This document shows, one piece after another, positions 6,361-6,688 of a DNA stretch of 6,688 bases (position 1 is the stretch's first letter; each line of letters opens with the position of its first letter). The position numbers and the translations under genes were made by a program. The notes beneath the pieces are model-generated. The model was not told where the DNA came from, ran no database searches, and was given only the letters and a program-made list of their open reading frames with translations. The stretch lies in assembly GCA_029861825.1 (NCBI GenBank), contig JAOTYN010000235.1, forward strand, positions 1 to 6,688. Reading direction: 5' to 3'. Source of the DNA: Cyclobacteriaceae bacterium (lineage in GTDB: Bacteria > Bacteroidota > Bacteroidia > Cytophagales > Cyclobacteriaceae).

Positions 6361-6497
6361 CTGCCCATTGAGCGTGAATTACTGGATCTTTCCGGGGAAA
6401 CCGGCGACGAGGTACCAACGCTTTGATGAGCGATTATATTCGCGAACAAGAAAAACTGGTTTGGATGTACTGTTCTTATTTAAAGAACCACAATTAA
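6361..6497 (+). pseudogene. dps: Decayed 3' remnant of a dps (DNA-protection ferritin-like) gene
   Basis: No intact gene spans 6313-6503, but two reading frames join into the C-terminus of a flavobacterial-type Dps. From 6361 one frame reads LPIERELLDLSGETGDE, ending near 6411. The next frame continues from about 6411 as GTNALMSDYI then REQEKLVWMYCSYLKNHN, with a TAA at 6495-6497. The break lies in GACGAGGTACC, where one missing G (GAG GGT expected) would restore the family's GDEGTNALMSDY. This leaves about 46 residues of a protein normally near 155, without the helices carrying the ferroxidase ligands. Bases 6314-6358 in a third frame (…LLDSFIFK) could be a further piece with a second frameshift, but that is less sure. 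The remnant ends 6 bp before the DUF1569 start, suggesting the two were once adjacent in an operon. Alignment is from memory; a sequencing error could explain the frameshift but not the missing N-terminal two thirds. Confidence 0.75.
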
Positions 6498-6503
6498 CTA
6501 CTA

Positions 6504-6688
6504 ATGGAAAAGAAATCACTTTACGATTCTCAAGTATACGAGGAATGTACCAAGAGGGTGCAAAAACTGACCGAAGATATGCCGGCCCAATGGGGTTCCA
6601 TGAATTCAGCACAGATGCTGGCGCATTGCTCGGAAATCCTAGAGGTTAGTAACGGAAAAGAGCTTAGAAATACGCCCTTCCTGGCCAA
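6504..6688 (+). CDS. DUF1569 (DinB-like) family protein, 3' end beyond the window
   Basis: An open frame starts at ATG 6504 and runs to the window edge with 61 full codons. It begins MEKKSLYDSQVYEE and continues through LTEDMPAQWGSMNSAQMLAHC to GKELRNTPFLA. The stretch WGSMNSAQMLAHCSEILEV (residues 30-48) is the hallmark N-terminal helix of DUF1569, a family in the DinB/YfiT-like four-helix bundle superfamily. His41 sits where the first metal-binding histidine of that superfamily is expected. An in-frame stop at 6495-6497 (the Dps remnant's own stop) fixes ATG 6504 as the start. A longer overlapping open frame on the same strand reaches 6649 but is a shadow. The specific function is unknown; DinB-like proteins are often metal-dependent thiol transferases or hydrolases. 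About half or more of the gene lies outside the window. Confidence 0.82.
   Translation, partial: MEKKSLYDSQVYEECTKRVQKLTEDMPAQWGSMNSAQMLAHCSEILEVSNGKELRNTPFLA

Noticed and set aside
6393..6405. CCGG-GGAAA-CCGG hairpin as a terminator for the DUF899 gene
   Set aside because: The stem is only four pairs, has no T-run after it, and lies within the Dps remnant coding frame.
6472..6488. Inverted repeat GTTCTT-attta-AAGAAC just before the DUF1569 start
   Set aside because: It lies inside the former coding sequence of the Dps remnant (around YCSYLKN), so coding history explains it better than an operator.
6215..6649. A 144-codon open frame on the plus strand across the DUF899 end, the Dps remnant and the DUF1569 start
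   Set aside because: It overlaps two recognisable genes in another frame and its translation has no family-like pattern, so it is a shadow.

Overview
The window looks like ordinary chromosomal sequence from a Bacteroidota bacterium, most likely a marine member of the Flavobacteriia. Three things point there: GC content in the mid-40s judged by eye, starts without convincing Shine-Dalgarno sites, and gene families (DUF2157 with a GDYXXLXY protein, DUF2306, DUF899, DUF1569, and a Dps remnant with a flavobacterial-type C-terminus) that I associate with that group. The genus cannot be read from the sequence.

Left part, 1-3713, plus strand. An N-terminally anchored or exported alpha/beta hydrolase of the proline-iminopeptidase type (120-1166) is followed by a 61-bp gap. 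That gap carries a perfect TATAAT box bracketed by an inverted repeat. Next comes a tight three-gene membrane cluster: a DUF2157 polytopic protein (1228-2511), a GDYXXLXY-family protein overlapping it by 8 bp (2504-3088), and a DUF2306 membrane protein 4 bp further on (3093-3713). The overlaps imply cotranscription and probably coupled translation. Only the family names, not functions, are established for these three.

Middle, 3710-5065, minus strand. One Nramp-superfamily transporter converges on the DUF2306 gene, and their stop codons overlap. It lacks the classical Asp-Pro-Gly-Asn and Met-Pro-His metal-site motifs. It has Gly-Ser-Gly-Glu and Gly-Gly-Asp-Glu in those places, so its substrate cannot be assumed to be Mn(II) or Fe(II). 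A 112-bp divergent region separates it from the right part and contains a tandem repeat and an inverted repeat.

Right part, 5178-6688, plus strand. It holds a small VOC-fold protein (5178-5576), a DUF899 thioredoxin-like protein with a CxxC motif (5629-6312), a decayed C-terminal remnant of a Dps ferritin-like gene with at least one frameshift (about 6361-6497), and the start of a DUF1569 (DinB-like) gene cut by the window edge (6504-6688). The Dps remnant explains most of the apparent gap after the DUF899 gene and is the most unexpected thing here. I see no RNA gene, CRISPR array, insertion sequence or phage gene. I do not see convincing evidence for a previously undescribed multi-gene system. 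The best leads are the Dps fossil and the atypical Nramp-like transporter.
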